Source: an uncultured Bacilli bacterium (GTDB taxonomy: Bacteria > Bacillota_I > Bacilli_A > RF39 > UBA660). Taken from it: a stretch of 34,903 bases of DNA. Position numbers and translations under genes: made by a program. The notes below the pieces were generated by a model. That model worked only from the letters and a program-made list of their open reading frames with translations. It was not told where the DNA came from and made no database searches. Position 1 is the stretch's first letter. Each line of letters opens with the position of its first letter. Of the stretch, positions 1-9,580 are shown one piece after another. The DNA is taken from NCBI GenBank assembly GCA_947626425.1, contig CANQRX010000004.1, forward strand, positions 1 to 34,903, given 5' to 3'.

Positions 1-861
1 TATGATGGTTATTTATTTAATAAAAATGCTAAAGAAAGAGTTTTTAACGCAACTTTAGTTATGTATTTTTTAAATTATTATGAAGATCACGGTTGTATTC
101 CTGAAGAACTTTATGATGCAAATATTATTGTTAATTATGATAAAATTGATAATTTATTAAAACTACAAAATAACACAATATATTTAGATGTTATAAATGA
201 AATTTTAAAAAAGGAAAAAATTAGTTCGAAAATTATTGATAAATTTAATTTAAATGAAAATGTAAAACGAATCACTTTAGTTAATTTATTATATTACTTT
301 GGTTGTTTAACAGTTTTAGAATATGACGAAATAGCTGAAGAAATAGTTTTTACAATTCCTAATAAAGTAATGAAAAATACTTATCATGAATACTTTTTAA
401 GTGAAATAACAAAATATGTTGATATAGATACTGATGTAATTAAAGAAGCAAGACCAGAAATATTTAATGAAGGAAAAATAAATAAACTAAGTGAATATAT
501 AAGTGATTATTTAACAAAATTAGGAAGTCGAATGTTTTTAAAATTTGATGAAAAGTATATTCAATTACTTTATGGAATCCTTTTGAAACATTCATATTTA
601 GAAATAAAAAGTGAATATCCAATCGGAATGGGTTATGTTGATTTAATGATACTTAGTAAAGATGAGAAAAAAGCTCATTACAATATAATGATTGAATTTA
701 AATACATTAAGAAAAGTGAGTTTAATGAGAATATTTTAAAAGAAAAAATTGAAGAAGGAACAAAACAATTAAAAAGTTACAATTTAAAAATAAATAATTT
801 AAAAAAATATTTAATTGTTTTTGTTGGTAATGAATGTAGAGTTATTCAAAATATTATTTAA
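1..861 (+). CDS. AAA-ATPase-like / PD-(D/E)XK nuclease-domain protein, C-terminal part (5' truncated by window edge)
   Basis: Frame stays open from base 1 (YDGYLFNKNAKERVFNATLVMYFL...). C-terminal IKSEYPIGMGYVDLMIL...IMIEFKYIK matches the PD-(D/E)XK pattern. Same architecture as the ORF at 28251. Confidence 0.75.
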   Translation, partial: YDGYLFNKNAKERVFNATLVMYFLNYYEDHGCIPEELYDANIIVNYDKIDNLLKLQNNTIYLDVINEILKKEKISSKIIDKFNLNENVKRITLVNLLYYFGCLTVLEYDEIAEEIVFTIPNKVMKNTYHEYFLSEITKYVDIDTDVIKEARPEIFNEGKINKLSEYISDYLTKLGSRMFLKFDEKYIQLLYGILLKHSYLEIKSEYPIGMGYVDLMILSKDEKKAHYNIMIEFKYIKKSEFNENILKEKIEEGTKQLKSYNLKINNLKKYLIVFVGNECRVIQNII

Positions 862-921
862 AAATGCCAGTTAAAATTACTGGTTATTTTTAAAATAATC
901 ATTGCTTTTGTTTGATTTTTA

Positions 922-2373
922 TTATTTTTTGTTTTCAAAACTAATCTTTTTTTTGCTAGGACCTTTAAGACAATTTCCATCAATATCAAACTTGGAAGCA
1001 TGACAAGGACATTCCCATATTTTTTCGACTTCATTAAAAATTAAACTACAACCCATATGAGGGCATTTATTAATTATTTGATGTTTAACATTATTTTCAT
1101 CGGTGTAAATTGCGATTTTTTGACCATTAATGGTTGTAAAAGAGATGTTAGATGGATACCATTTTTTATTGTAATTTAGTTTATTTACAATGAAACTTTC
1201 ACTATTTTCCCAAGCATTAATAAAATAGTTACCAATTAATTTTAAGGGTTTGTGACGTAGGGGATTAAATAAAAAGGCATATTCGTTATAATTATTTAAA
1301 ATTAAATCTTTAATAATTATAGAGGCAATTGTTGAGTTAGTCATTCCCCAAGTATTGTAGCCAGTTGCTAAAAGTAAATTTGGTTCCTTTTTTTTAATTT
1401 GACCAATAAAAGGCATTTTATCATTGGTAATTAAATCATCATTTGACCATATATATTCAGGTTTTAAATTAACAAAATTTTCAATTAAATCCGTATATTC
1501 TTGCCTTCGGTTTAGATGATTACCAATTAAATGCGAATTAGCTAAAAAGATTTTTTTGTTTTGCCAAAATCGAAAAGATTTTGAATCTTTATCAATACTT
1601 AAAAAAGCTAATTTTTCTTTTTGTTTAGTTTCAAAAGCCATTAAATAAGATTGTTCAATTTTGGTTTTAATAGGTAAGAAGTAGGGGAGAAGAAAAAATG
1701 GATAATGACAAGCTAGAACAACATATTTAGCCATTATTTTATTTTTTTCAGTTAAACAGCAATATTTATTTTTTAAATGATTAATTTGAATTATTTTGGT
1801 ATTTTCAAAAATTTTAATTTGGTTATCTAAACAAACTTTTTCTAAAGAGTAAACATATTTTAAAGGATGAAAAACGGCTGTATCAAAAACTTCAATGCTA
1901 TAAAAATTTTTACTTTCGGTTTCTAAAACATTAATTCCCAAAGTTTTTAAAATATTTTTTTCTTGTTTTAATTCTTTAATTTTTTGTTCTTCAGAAGCAT
2001 ATAAACAGGATTTAACTTTTTGAAAATCACAATTTATTTTTTCATTTTTTATAATTTTTTCTACTTCTTTAATAGCGTCTTGTTGACTTTTTAAATACAT
2101 ATTGGCCGTATTTAAAGAGTAATCATTTGTTAATTTTGAATAAACAATTCCTTGTAAATAGGTAAGTTTGCCAGTAGTTCTTGAAGTTAGACCTTGACCT
2201 ATTAATGAAGCATCCACAACACATATTTTTAAATTAGAATTTCGTAGTTGATAGGCACTTTGAATACCAGTTATACCACCACCAATAATTAAAACATCAA
2301 CATTTAAATCTTCTTTTAAAGAATCACATTTAATTGGATTTTTTTCATTTAACCAAATACTTTCTTTTTTCAA
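922..2373 (-). CDS. FAD-dependent oxidoreductase (DAO type) with C-terminal Rieske [2Fe-2S] domain
   Basis: N-terminal VDVLIIGGGITGIQSAYQL Rossmann motif; C-terminal CPHMGCSLIF...CPCHASKFD Rieske ligand motifs. Confidence 0.9.
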   Translation of the reverse strand: MKKESIWLNEKNPIKCDSLKEDLNVDVLIIGGGITGIQSAYQLRNSNLKICVVDASLIGQGLTSRTTGKLTYLQGIVYSKLTNDYSLNTANMYLKSQQDAIKEVEKIIKNEKINCDFQKVKSCLYASEEQKIKELKQEKNILKTLGINVLETESKNFYSIEVFDTAVFHPLKYVYSLEKVCLDNQIKIFENTKIIQINHLKNKYCCLTEKNKIMAKYVVLACHYPFFLLPYFLPIKTKIEQSYLMAFETKQKEKLAFLSIDKDSKSFRFWQNKKIFLANSHLIGNHLNRRQEYTDLIENFVNLKPEYIWSNDDLITNDKMPFIGQIKKKEPNLLLATGYNTWGMTNSTIASIIIKDLILNNYNEYAFLFNPLRHKPLKLIGNYFINAWENSESFIVNKLNYNKKWYPSNISFTTINGQKIAIYTDENNVKHQIINKCPHMGCSLIFNEVEKIWECPCHASKFDIDGNCLKGPSKKKISFENKK

Positions 2374-2416
2374 GTTTAATCACCAATATTAATATAACCA
2401 AATTAAGTTATTTTAA

Positions 2417-2443
2417 ACAAAAAACACCCTTTTAGGCTGTTTT
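2417..2443 (-). terminator. Rho-independent terminator of the 2490-3845 gene
   Basis: Minus strand AAACAGCCT-AAA-AGGGTGTTT stem (one mismatch) followed by a T-run, just past the stop codon. Confidence 0.6.
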
Positions 2444-2489
2444 AAGTTTCTTCTAATTTTAACTCAATTATCTGTTTGAACAGATAATA

Positions 2490-3845
2490 CTATTGAACAG
2501 ATAACTTATAAGGGGAAGTTGAGCTACCATCGCCTCCGGTAATTTTGACTGATGACTTTAAATAGACAACAGGACGAATGGCGTAGGATACGTAGGCTTT
2601 GTCATAATCTAAACTACCATTATTTGAGGTTGAGTTGACATAAAACACATAACGAGCGTCTGAAGAGTGTGGTGCGGACGTCATTGTCCATTGATTATTA
2701 GAATCACGTAACCAATCATTATTGTAACACACCACAGGCCACCAAAGCGACTTCCCATTATATAATTTAGTTCCTATACATTCATTTCTTTGAGATTTTG
2801 TGCCTCCACCATCTGTCGCATACCCATAATCAGATGGATACATTAAGCCTACTTTGCCTTCCCATGTTGCTTGTCTAACTACAAGATCGTTGCAAAATGT
2901 TTCCCCTTGGGTGCATTGTTTTCCTGTATAAGCACTGCGTTCCCACATATATTGCACTATTGCCGAATTTACTTCTTGCCACATGTTTTCTGTTCCAGGA
3001 GAAGTTCCGGTATTCCATATCACATCTTCTATCATACTTTGAGCACTTGTACTTAATTGCCCCCAACTATTACAAGAAGTATCTTTGCATTCACTATCAG
3101 ATTCACCACCATAATTTTTTAAAGCATGCATCAAATCGGAATGACTCCATTCATTAACGCCACCTATATTGTTTTCTACGTTATCTGATTTATCCCAACT
3201 ATGGTTACCTAAACTATCTTTTCTTATGATTTTTAATAATCTTTCATTTTTTCCAGAAGATGTCTTTATTCCATCCATTAAACCGATGATCCGCCATGTT
3301 TCACAATTTTCACCTGAATTACTGCCATTTTTACAATTAAAATATACATAATTATTTGGGTCAGACCCAATGTATCTGATATTATTATTATCATCACTTG
3401 TTATTGGTGTTTTCTCTTGACTTTGATTTTGTTCTAATAAATCTTCCATTTTACTAGAACCACTTTGTTCACCTGTTGTACTTTTTGATGTTGTAAAATT
3501 TAGAGTACATTTGGTTTTCTTTGTTGAACTTAATATAAATTGCCAATTGGTTCTGTCCCATGATCCCGTAGCCCCATTTGAGCATTCTGCATTATCAAAA
3601 TATATTCCTGTTCCATTTTCTGGAATTTTATCTTGTGGTTGTCCATCAACATTAATTGTAGCAATTGAAACATCGCTACTGTTAGCTTGAATTTGTCCAT
3701 TTATAATTGAAAAACTTTTTTCAACTTGATATTTACCAAATGAATTTCCTAGTATGAAAACACCACCAACACCTAAAATGGTTAAGCCTGACATAAGAAA
3801 ATATTTAGTTTTATTCTTTTTTTCTTTAAATTTATTTAATTTCAT
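2490..3845 (-). CDS. Membrane-anchored surface protein, paralog A of the DGR target (C-terminal ...AIRPVVYLKSSVKITGG, C-type-lectin-like fold predicted)
   Basis: 451 aa; N-terminal K-rich + TM segment; strong colinear similarity to the ORFs at 4073-5044/6641-7000 and 11298-12524 (NCETWRIIGLMDGIKT, GKVGLMYPSDYGYATDGGG, RPVVYLKS). Confidence 0.85.
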   Translation of the reverse strand: MKLNKFKEKKNKTKYFLMSGLTILGVGGVFILGNSFGKYQVEKSFSIINGQIQANSSDVSIATINVDGQPQDKIPENGTGIYFDNAECSNGATGSWDRTNWQFILSSTKKTKCTLNFTTSKSTTGEQSGSSKMEDLLEQNQSQEKTPITSDDNNNIRYIGSDPNNYVYFNCKNGSNSGENCETWRIIGLMDGIKTSSGKNERLLKIIRKDSLGNHSWDKSDNVENNIGGVNEWSHSDLMHALKNYGGESDSECKDTSCNSWGQLSTSAQSMIEDVIWNTGTSPGTENMWQEVNSAIVQYMWERSAYTGKQCTQGETFCNDLVVRQATWEGKVGLMYPSDYGYATDGGGTKSQRNECIGTKLYNGKSLWWPVVCYNNDWLRDSNNQWTMTSAPHSSDARYVFYVNSTSNNGSLDYDKAYVSYAIRPVVYLKSSVKITGGDGSSTSPYKLSVQ

Positions 3846-3957
3846 AATGCGTCCTTTCTATTATTACAATAATACAAAATGCAAGATGAAATATGATATA
3901 TAATATCGTATTTTATCGAAACATCTTTAAATTTTTAACTTTATTTTTTTTTATAAG
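3846..3957 (-). promoter_or_regulatory. Conserved leader/promoter region of paralog A
   Basis: Nearly identical to the sequence upstream of paralog B (7001-7110), e.g. caaaatgcaagatgaaatatgatata(t)nat.tcgtatttt.tcgaaa, apart from a 16-18 nt length difference. Confidence 0.55.
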
Positions 3958-4051
3958 AATTTTTGTAATTAATAAGTAATTTGAATATCAATTACACTAA
4001 AAACTATAATTAAAATATCAATATTTAAATATTTTTTTTTCAAATATGTGC

Positions 4052-4078
4052 AAAACAGCTTTTTTTGCAGTTTTATTG
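4052..4078 (-). terminator. Probable terminator of paralog B
   Basis: Minus strand AAAACTGC-AAAAAAA-GCTGTTTT hairpin (one mismatch) adjacent to the stop codon. Confidence 0.45.
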
Positions 4079-5137
4079 AGTTTCTTCTAATTTTAATTGG
4101 AAAGGGGACTTTGAGCTACCATCGCCCCCAATAATTTTAACTGAGGATTTTAAGTAGACAACAGGGCGTATGTCATTGGTAGAATTGGCTTTAGACTTTC
4201 CAACATAACCACCTATGTCGATCCTAGATACTGAACTAGCATCAGATACAATAGGTGCAGGGGTTATTGTCCAGGCTCCATTACTTAATAGCCAATCATT
4301 TTCAGAACAATATCTATTATCTGAAGTATGCCAACTATGTAATCTGGTGTATAAACATATGTCTCTTTGGCTTTGAGTTCCACCTCCATCTGTGGCATAT
4401 CCATAGTCCGATGGATACATTAAACCTACTTTGCCTTGCCATGTTGTTTTTCGATTAATATCATCACTACAATATTGTGTATGAGTACTGCAACCTAACT
4501 TACCATTATAATTACTTCGTTCCCACATATATTGAAATGGTGTGACATCACTTGTACTTAAAAATGTTAATGCGTAGGCAGTTCCTGTATTCCAAATCAC
4601 TTCTTCGACCATGTTTTGGGCTTCAGTGCCTAATCCTATTTTTTCCCATTCGGGACATGTATCGTATCCATAGTTTTTATAACAATGATGATCTTCAAAT
4701 GTTTTAGATTGAAAGTAATCGTTATTTAAAACAATCATTAAGTCGGCTTGACTCCATTCATTTATTCCAGATGCCAAATTTACATTTGCAGTTGAGTAAT
4801 CCCAACAATAACTTCCTATATTTTCTCTTATGATTTTTAATAATCTTTCAGTATTTCCAGAAGCTGTTTTTATTCCATCCATTAAACCAATAATGCGCCA
4901 AGTTTCACAATTATTGTCATCTTTGCAATTAAAGTATACGTAATTATTCGGATTTTTGCCTATGTATCTAATATTATTATAATCATCTTCAACTAATGAA
5001 CCCAGTGTTTCTTCATTAGTTTCTTGAATTAATAAATCTTCCATTTTGCTTGCACCACTTTGTTCTCCTGTGATGCTTTTTGAAGTTGTAAAGTTTAGGG
5101 TACACTCAATGTTATTAACTTAAGAAATAATTTAAAG

Positions 5138-6511
5138 ATGGATTTAAAAAATCTGTCTTTTTTGATACAATTAAAGAGAATAAAAAAGGTGGTAGTAATA
5201 TTGATATATAGTAAGTATTCTGTAACAAATTCGAAAGACATAGTTTATAAAAAAGAAAGCAAGATAAAATACAGAACACAAGAAAGTTACTTTACAAGGG
5301 ATAGAAAAATGCCTTTTGATAAAGTGGTACTTTATGGATTAAATAAGAGAGGATTAACAAGTAAAATGGAAATAGAAGACTTTACTGATTTAATAAATTC
5401 TGTTGATGTATCATCACCAGCAGTATTAAAACAAAGATTAAAATTGAATGGAAGAATATATTTAGATATAATGCAAACGAATCTAGTTGATTTTTATGAA
5501 AAATTTACAGAAGATGTAAAACTGTTTCATGGATATATATTAACAGCAATAGATGGAAGTGATTTTGAAATACCAAATACTAAAAAAACAAGAGATGAAT
5601 TTAATGAGTATCACGAAGAAGAATTAGTTGCAAGAGCAACTGTTTCAAATATGTTTGATGTACTAAATCATTATGTTATGGATACAATTATAGAAAAGTT
5701 CGATTATTCTGAAAGAAAGATGGCCAATGAACATTTTAAAACAATCAAAAAATTAGAATTAAAGTATCGAATTATAAGAACAGGAGACAGAGGATATTCA
5801 GGAATAGTTGATATGTATTATTCATTGAAAACCGATGATAAATTTGTATATAGGCTTAAAAAAAGCGATTTTAAAAAATATATTCAGAATATGAAAACAA
5901 ATGATGAAATAGTAACGATACCATATGAATATAACCGAATAAGATATTATAAAGATGAATATCCAGAATTCTATAAAACTATGGAAGAAACAAAAGAAGA
6001 TATTAAGGTTAGAATAGTAAAAATTAATAATAAAGATGGAGAAGAAATCATATTGGTTACTAACTTAGAAGAAGATAAATTTGACTATAATACGATGGTT
6101 GAGCTTTATAAATTAAGATGGGAAATTGAAACTAGTTATCATTTATTAAAAGAAAGTTTAAAAATTGAAACAATAACAAGCAGTTTTAAGACAATAATTG
6201 AACAAGATATATATTCTCAAATGTTAGCATTTAATATTATAAGAGCCTTTGCTAATGATGCACAAAAAGAAATTGATCAAACTAAGTATAAGTATGAAAT
6301 GAAAATAAACATGAATATGGCAGTAGGATTCGTTAAAAAAATGTTTATTTTAATAATCATTGAGGAAGATAGAAGTAAACAAGATGAAATGTTTGAATTA
6401 TTAATGAAAAAAATATCGAAATACATAGTCCCAGTAAAAAAAGATAGACATTACCCTAGAAATAAAAATAAGAAAAATAAATATTCTATAAATAAACGAA
6501 AAGCATTTTAA
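5138..6511 (+). CDS. IS4-family transposase
   Basis: 457 aa; DGSDFEIPN and YREK motif YKLRWEIETSYHLLK (Y-x2-R-x3-E-x6-K). Confidence 0.92.
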   Translation: MDLKNLSFLIQLKRIKKVVVILIYSKYSVTNSKDIVYKKESKIKYRTQESYFTRDRKMPFDKVVLYGLNKRGLTSKMEIEDFTDLINSVDVSSPAVLKQRLKLNGRIYLDIMQTNLVDFYEKFTEDVKLFHGYILTAIDGSDFEIPNTKKTRDEFNEYHEEELVARATVSNMFDVLNHYVMDTIIEKFDYSERKMANEHFKTIKKLELKYRIIRTGDRGYSGIVDMYYSLKTDDKFVYRLKKSDFKKYIQNMKTNDEIVTIPYEYNRIRYYKDEYPEFYKTMEETKEDIKVRIVKINNKDGEEIILVTNLEEDKFDYNTMVELYKLRWEIETSYHLLKESLKIETITSSFKTIIEQDIYSQMLAFNIIRAFANDAQKEIDQTKYKYEMKINMNMAVGFVKKMFILIIIEEDRSKQDEMFELLMKKISKYIVPVKKDRHYPRNKNKKNKYSINKRKAF

Positions 6512-6536
6512 ATGTTATAAATAACTATATTGTTAA

Positions 6537-6554
6537 CCGTAATTTAAATTACGG
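6537..6554. repeat. 18-bp perfect palindrome inside the IS downstream of the transposase
   Basis: CCGTAATTTAAATTACGG. Confidence 0.6.
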
Positions 6555-7000
6555 GGCGTTGCTGTGCTGTAATTTAGGTAAATTCAAAAAAACAATGTAT
6601 ATCATTGTAATATGATTGCATTGTTTTAAATAAAATCTGCTTAAGTTAATAACATTGGGGTACACTTTGTTTTTTGGGTTGTATTTAATATAAATTGCCA
6701 ATTGGTTCTGTCCCATGAACCAGTGGCTCCATTCTCGCATTCTGCACTTTCAAAATATATTCCTGTATCTTTGGCAGGAATTTCTTTTTGAGATACTCCG
6801 TCTACATTAACCGCGATGATGGGATTATCTTTGTTGCTACTGTGAAGTTGTCCATTAATAACAGAATAGCTCTGTGTAGCCTGATATTTACCAAATGCAT
6901 TTCCTAGTATGAAAACACTACCAATTCCTAAAATGCTTAAACTTGATATAAGAACATATTTAGTTTTGTTCTTTTTTATTTTAAATTTATATAATTTCAT

Positions 7001-7110
7001 AATGTGTCCTTTCTATTATTACAATAATTATATTTAATAATAATGCAAAATGCAAGATGAAATATGATATATTATGTCGTATTTTGTCGAAATGTTTTTA
7101 AATTTTAAAC
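7001..7110 (-). promoter_or_regulatory. Conserved leader/promoter region of paralog B
   Basis: Same block as 3846-3957. Confidence 0.55.
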
Positions 7111-7177
7111 TTTACTTTTTTATTCTTTTTTATTAAATTATGTAGTATAATATTTAAAGTTAAAAAGGAGGTCTGTT

Positions 7178-9295
7178 ATGAAGTTTCGGGTGTCGCCTAA
7201 AGATTTTACTATTTTTGTGATATTTTGCATTTTTTTACTTTATTTATGTGCGATTGCAGTTATAAATTTTTCATCTTTTGCTAATGATGGAACTTTTTAT
7301 GGCTTGAATCCTTTTCCAGCTTTTGGTCCGGATTATCTAGTTTTAACTTTATTTATGTTTTTTATGTCTTTAGTAATGATTTTTTCTAGTGTTTCATCTT
7401 ATATTTTTGAAAAGGACAAAGGAAGTAAACATTTTATTAATGTTAAAAATAAAGAAGAAAAAGGGTATTCAAGATGGGCTAAAGATAAAGAAATTAAAGA
7501 AGATGTTGGGGTAGTTCATGTTAAACCAGGAGATCGAATTATTGAAGGGGCTGGTATTCCTTTGATTAATAATGGTACGGATCTTTGGGTTGACAATAGT
7601 GAGTATCATACGTTAGTTATTGGAACAACTGGTTCTGGTAAGTCGGAATCGGTTATTAAGCCTCAAGTTAATGTTTTAGCTAAAAAAGGGGAGAGTATGA
7701 TTATTACTGACCCCAAAGGTGAATTATATAAATACTGTGGAAGTTATTTAAAAGAGCAAGGTTATAATATAATTGTGTTAAATTTTCGTGATCCTCAAGA
7801 TGGTAATGCTTGGAACCCTTTAACAGCTCCTTATAAAAACTATATTGAAGGTAATCGGGATAAAGCAACCGAATTATTAGATGATATTGCAACAAATATT
7901 TTAGTTGACCCAAAAAATAAAGAATCAGGATTCTGGGAACATTCTGCCGCCGATTATTTTTCTGCTTTAGCGCTTGGTTTATTTAAAGACGCTAAAGAAA
8001 GTGAAGTTAATTTAAATTCGATAAACTATATGAGTACTGTTGGTGAAGAACGTTTTGGTTCAAGTCATTATATTAATGAATATTTTAATTTTAAAGGGGC
8101 AGAATCACCAGAGTATATTTTTGCTTCCAATACGATTAATGCTCCGAGTGATACCAAAGGTGGTATTTTATCAACCTTTAGACAAAAAATAAGATTGTTT
8201 TCTTCTCGGGAAAAATTAAGTGAAATGCTATCTTATAGTGATTTTGATATGCGTTCAATTGGGGAAAAAAGAACAGCTGTCTTTTTGATAATTCATGATG
8301 AGAAAACAACTTATCATAGTTTATTAACGGTTTTTTTAAAACAATGTTATGAAACTTTGATAGATGTTGCTAAAGACCATGGGGGAAAGTTACCAATTCG
8401 AACTAATTTTATTTTAGATGAGTTTGCAAATATGCCACCATTAAATGATGTTGATTCAATGGTATCCGCAGCTCGTAGTAGACAGATTCGTTTTACTTTT
8501 GTTATTCAAAATTTTGCTCAGTTAAACGATGTTTATGGTAAAGAAGTTGCTGAGATTGTTCGAGGCAATTGCCGCAACTGGATATACTTAATTAGTACGG
8601 AATTAAATGCGTTAGAAGAAATTAGTAAAATGTGTGGGGAAGTCAAAAGTAAAGAAAAGGATAAAACGGCTTCAACTCCTTTAGTAACTATTACTGATTT
8701 ACAAAAAATGAAATTATTTCAAGCAATTATTATGCGATCACGACTTGCTCCATATAAAACTAATTTAGAACCTGATTTTAAAATGAATTGGGGAATTAAA
8801 AGAGAAGAAATGGATTTTCCGCATCGCGAATTTCATAATGTGCAAATATTTGATATTAAAAAATTTGTTTCCGAAGAAAAAAGAAAACAAATGGCTGAAA
8901 ATGGTCAAAATGGAATGAACAGTCCTTTTAATCCTTTTGGTAATCCAATGGGTGGAGGAATGGGTTTTAATCCTTTTGCTAGTCCGATGCCAAACCCAAT
9001 GATGCCATCTTCTTCCATGCCTAATCCTTTGGGAAGTGGAAGGCCTAATGGTGGTTTATCAGGTAGCAATTTAACAAGTGAAGAAATTGATAAAATGATT
9101 GCCGATATTGATAAAAAATTAAAAGAACTTGATGAAGAAGAAGCTTGGGAAAAAGCACAGATGGAAAAGAAGAATGAAATTTTACCGGAAGAGAATGAAA
9201 AACCAAAAATTAATATCGATACTGACTCAATTGTGATGAATGATAATGTTATAACTGATGATGAATTTTTTGATGATTTTTTTAATGATGAGTAG
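7178..9295 (+). CDS. VirD4/TraG-type type IV coupling ATPase
   Basis: Two N-terminal TMs, Walker A GTTGSGKS, ITDPKGELY, FILDEFANMPP, ARSRQIRFTFVIQNFAQL motifs; SD aaaggagg and TATAAT upstream. Confidence 0.9.
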   Translation: MKFRVSPKDFTIFVIFCIFLLYLCAIAVINFSSFANDGTFYGLNPFPAFGPDYLVLTLFMFFMSLVMIFSSVSSYIFEKDKGSKHFINVKNKEEKGYSRWAKDKEIKEDVGVVHVKPGDRIIEGAGIPLINNGTDLWVDNSEYHTLVIGTTGSGKSESVIKPQVNVLAKKGESMIITDPKGELYKYCGSYLKEQGYNIIVLNFRDPQDGNAWNPLTAPYKNYIEGNRDKATELLDDIATNILVDPKNKESGFWEHSAADYFSALALGLFKDAKESEVNLNSINYMSTVGEERFGSSHYINEYFNFKGAESPEYIFASNTINAPSDTKGGILSTFRQKIRLFSSREKLSEMLSYSDFDMRSIGEKRTAVFLIIHDEKTTYHSLLTVFLKQCYETLIDVAKDHGGKLPIRTNFILDEFANMPPLNDVDSMVSAARSRQIRFTFVIQNFAQLNDVYGKEVAEIVRGNCRNWIYLISTELNALEEISKMCGEVKSKEKDKTASTPLVTITDLQKMKLFQAIIMRSRLAPYKTNLEPDFKMNWGIKREEMDFPHREFHNVQIFDIKKFVSEEKRKQMAENGQNGMNSPFNPFGNPMGGGMGFNPFASPMPNPMMPSSSMPNPLGSGRPNGGLSGSNLTSEEIDKMIADIDKKLKELDEEEAWEKAQMEKKNEILPEENEKPKINIDTDSIVMNDNVITDDEFFDDFFNDE

Positions 9296-9343
9296 ATTTT
9301 TAACCAAAAAAATTTAAATACATAAACTATTAAGGGTGAGATA

Positions 9344-9580
9344 ATGAATCCTTATTTAAATTTTTACAGTCCAAGAATTCCTAATCGGAATAATGACGAC
9401 CGATTTATTTTTCCCTTTTTAGTTGGAGCGGTAACAGGCGGAGCAGCAGTTGGTCTTACTAGGCCAAGACCAATTTACAATGTAGCACCTCAATCTAATT
9501 ATCAACCATATCCTGGACCTTATGGAAATTATTCTTATAATTATTACTATCCATATTATCCATATCAATATTATCGGTAA
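9344..9580 (+). CDS. Small protein with Tyr/Pro-rich tail, unknown function
   Basis: ATG preceded by ggtgag; follows the T4CP gene on the same strand; YNYYYPYYPYQYYR tail. Confidence 0.55.
   Translation: MNPYLNFYSPRIPNRNNDDRFIFPFLVGAVTGGAAVGLTRPRPIYNVAPQSNYQPYPGPYGNYSYNYYYPYYPYQYYR

Larger units (their letters stand above)
5107..6657 (+). mobile_element. IS4-family insertion sequence, 1551 bp
   Basis: 18-bp perfect TIRs CAATGTTATTAACTTAAG / CTTAAGTTAATAACATTG; 9-bp target duplication GGGTACACT at 5098-5106 and 6658-6666. Confidence 0.95.
4073..7000 (-). pseudogene. Paralog B of the DGR target, interrupted by an IS4-family insertion (fragments 6641-7000 and 4073-5097)
   Basis: N-terminal fragment MKLYKFKIKKNKTKYVLISSL... 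and C-terminal fragment ...IRPVVYLKSSVKIIGG align to the two ends of paralog A. Removing 5107-6657 plus one TSD copy joins the frames into a 455-aa ORF. Confidence 0.9.

Noticed and set aside
2521-2690. Paralog A C-terminus as a second VR of the same TR
   Set aside because: Differs from TR at many non-adenine positions and in length; similarity is at protein level only.
2871-3351. ORFs 2871-3056, 2897-3157 and 3169-3351 (+) and 2875-3066 (-)
   Set aside because: Antisense or alternate-frame shadows of paralog A; no SD or recognisable domain.
6549-6740. ORF 6549-6740 (-), 63 aa
   Set aside because: Spans the IS right end and shadows the paralog B fragment in another frame; not a real gene.
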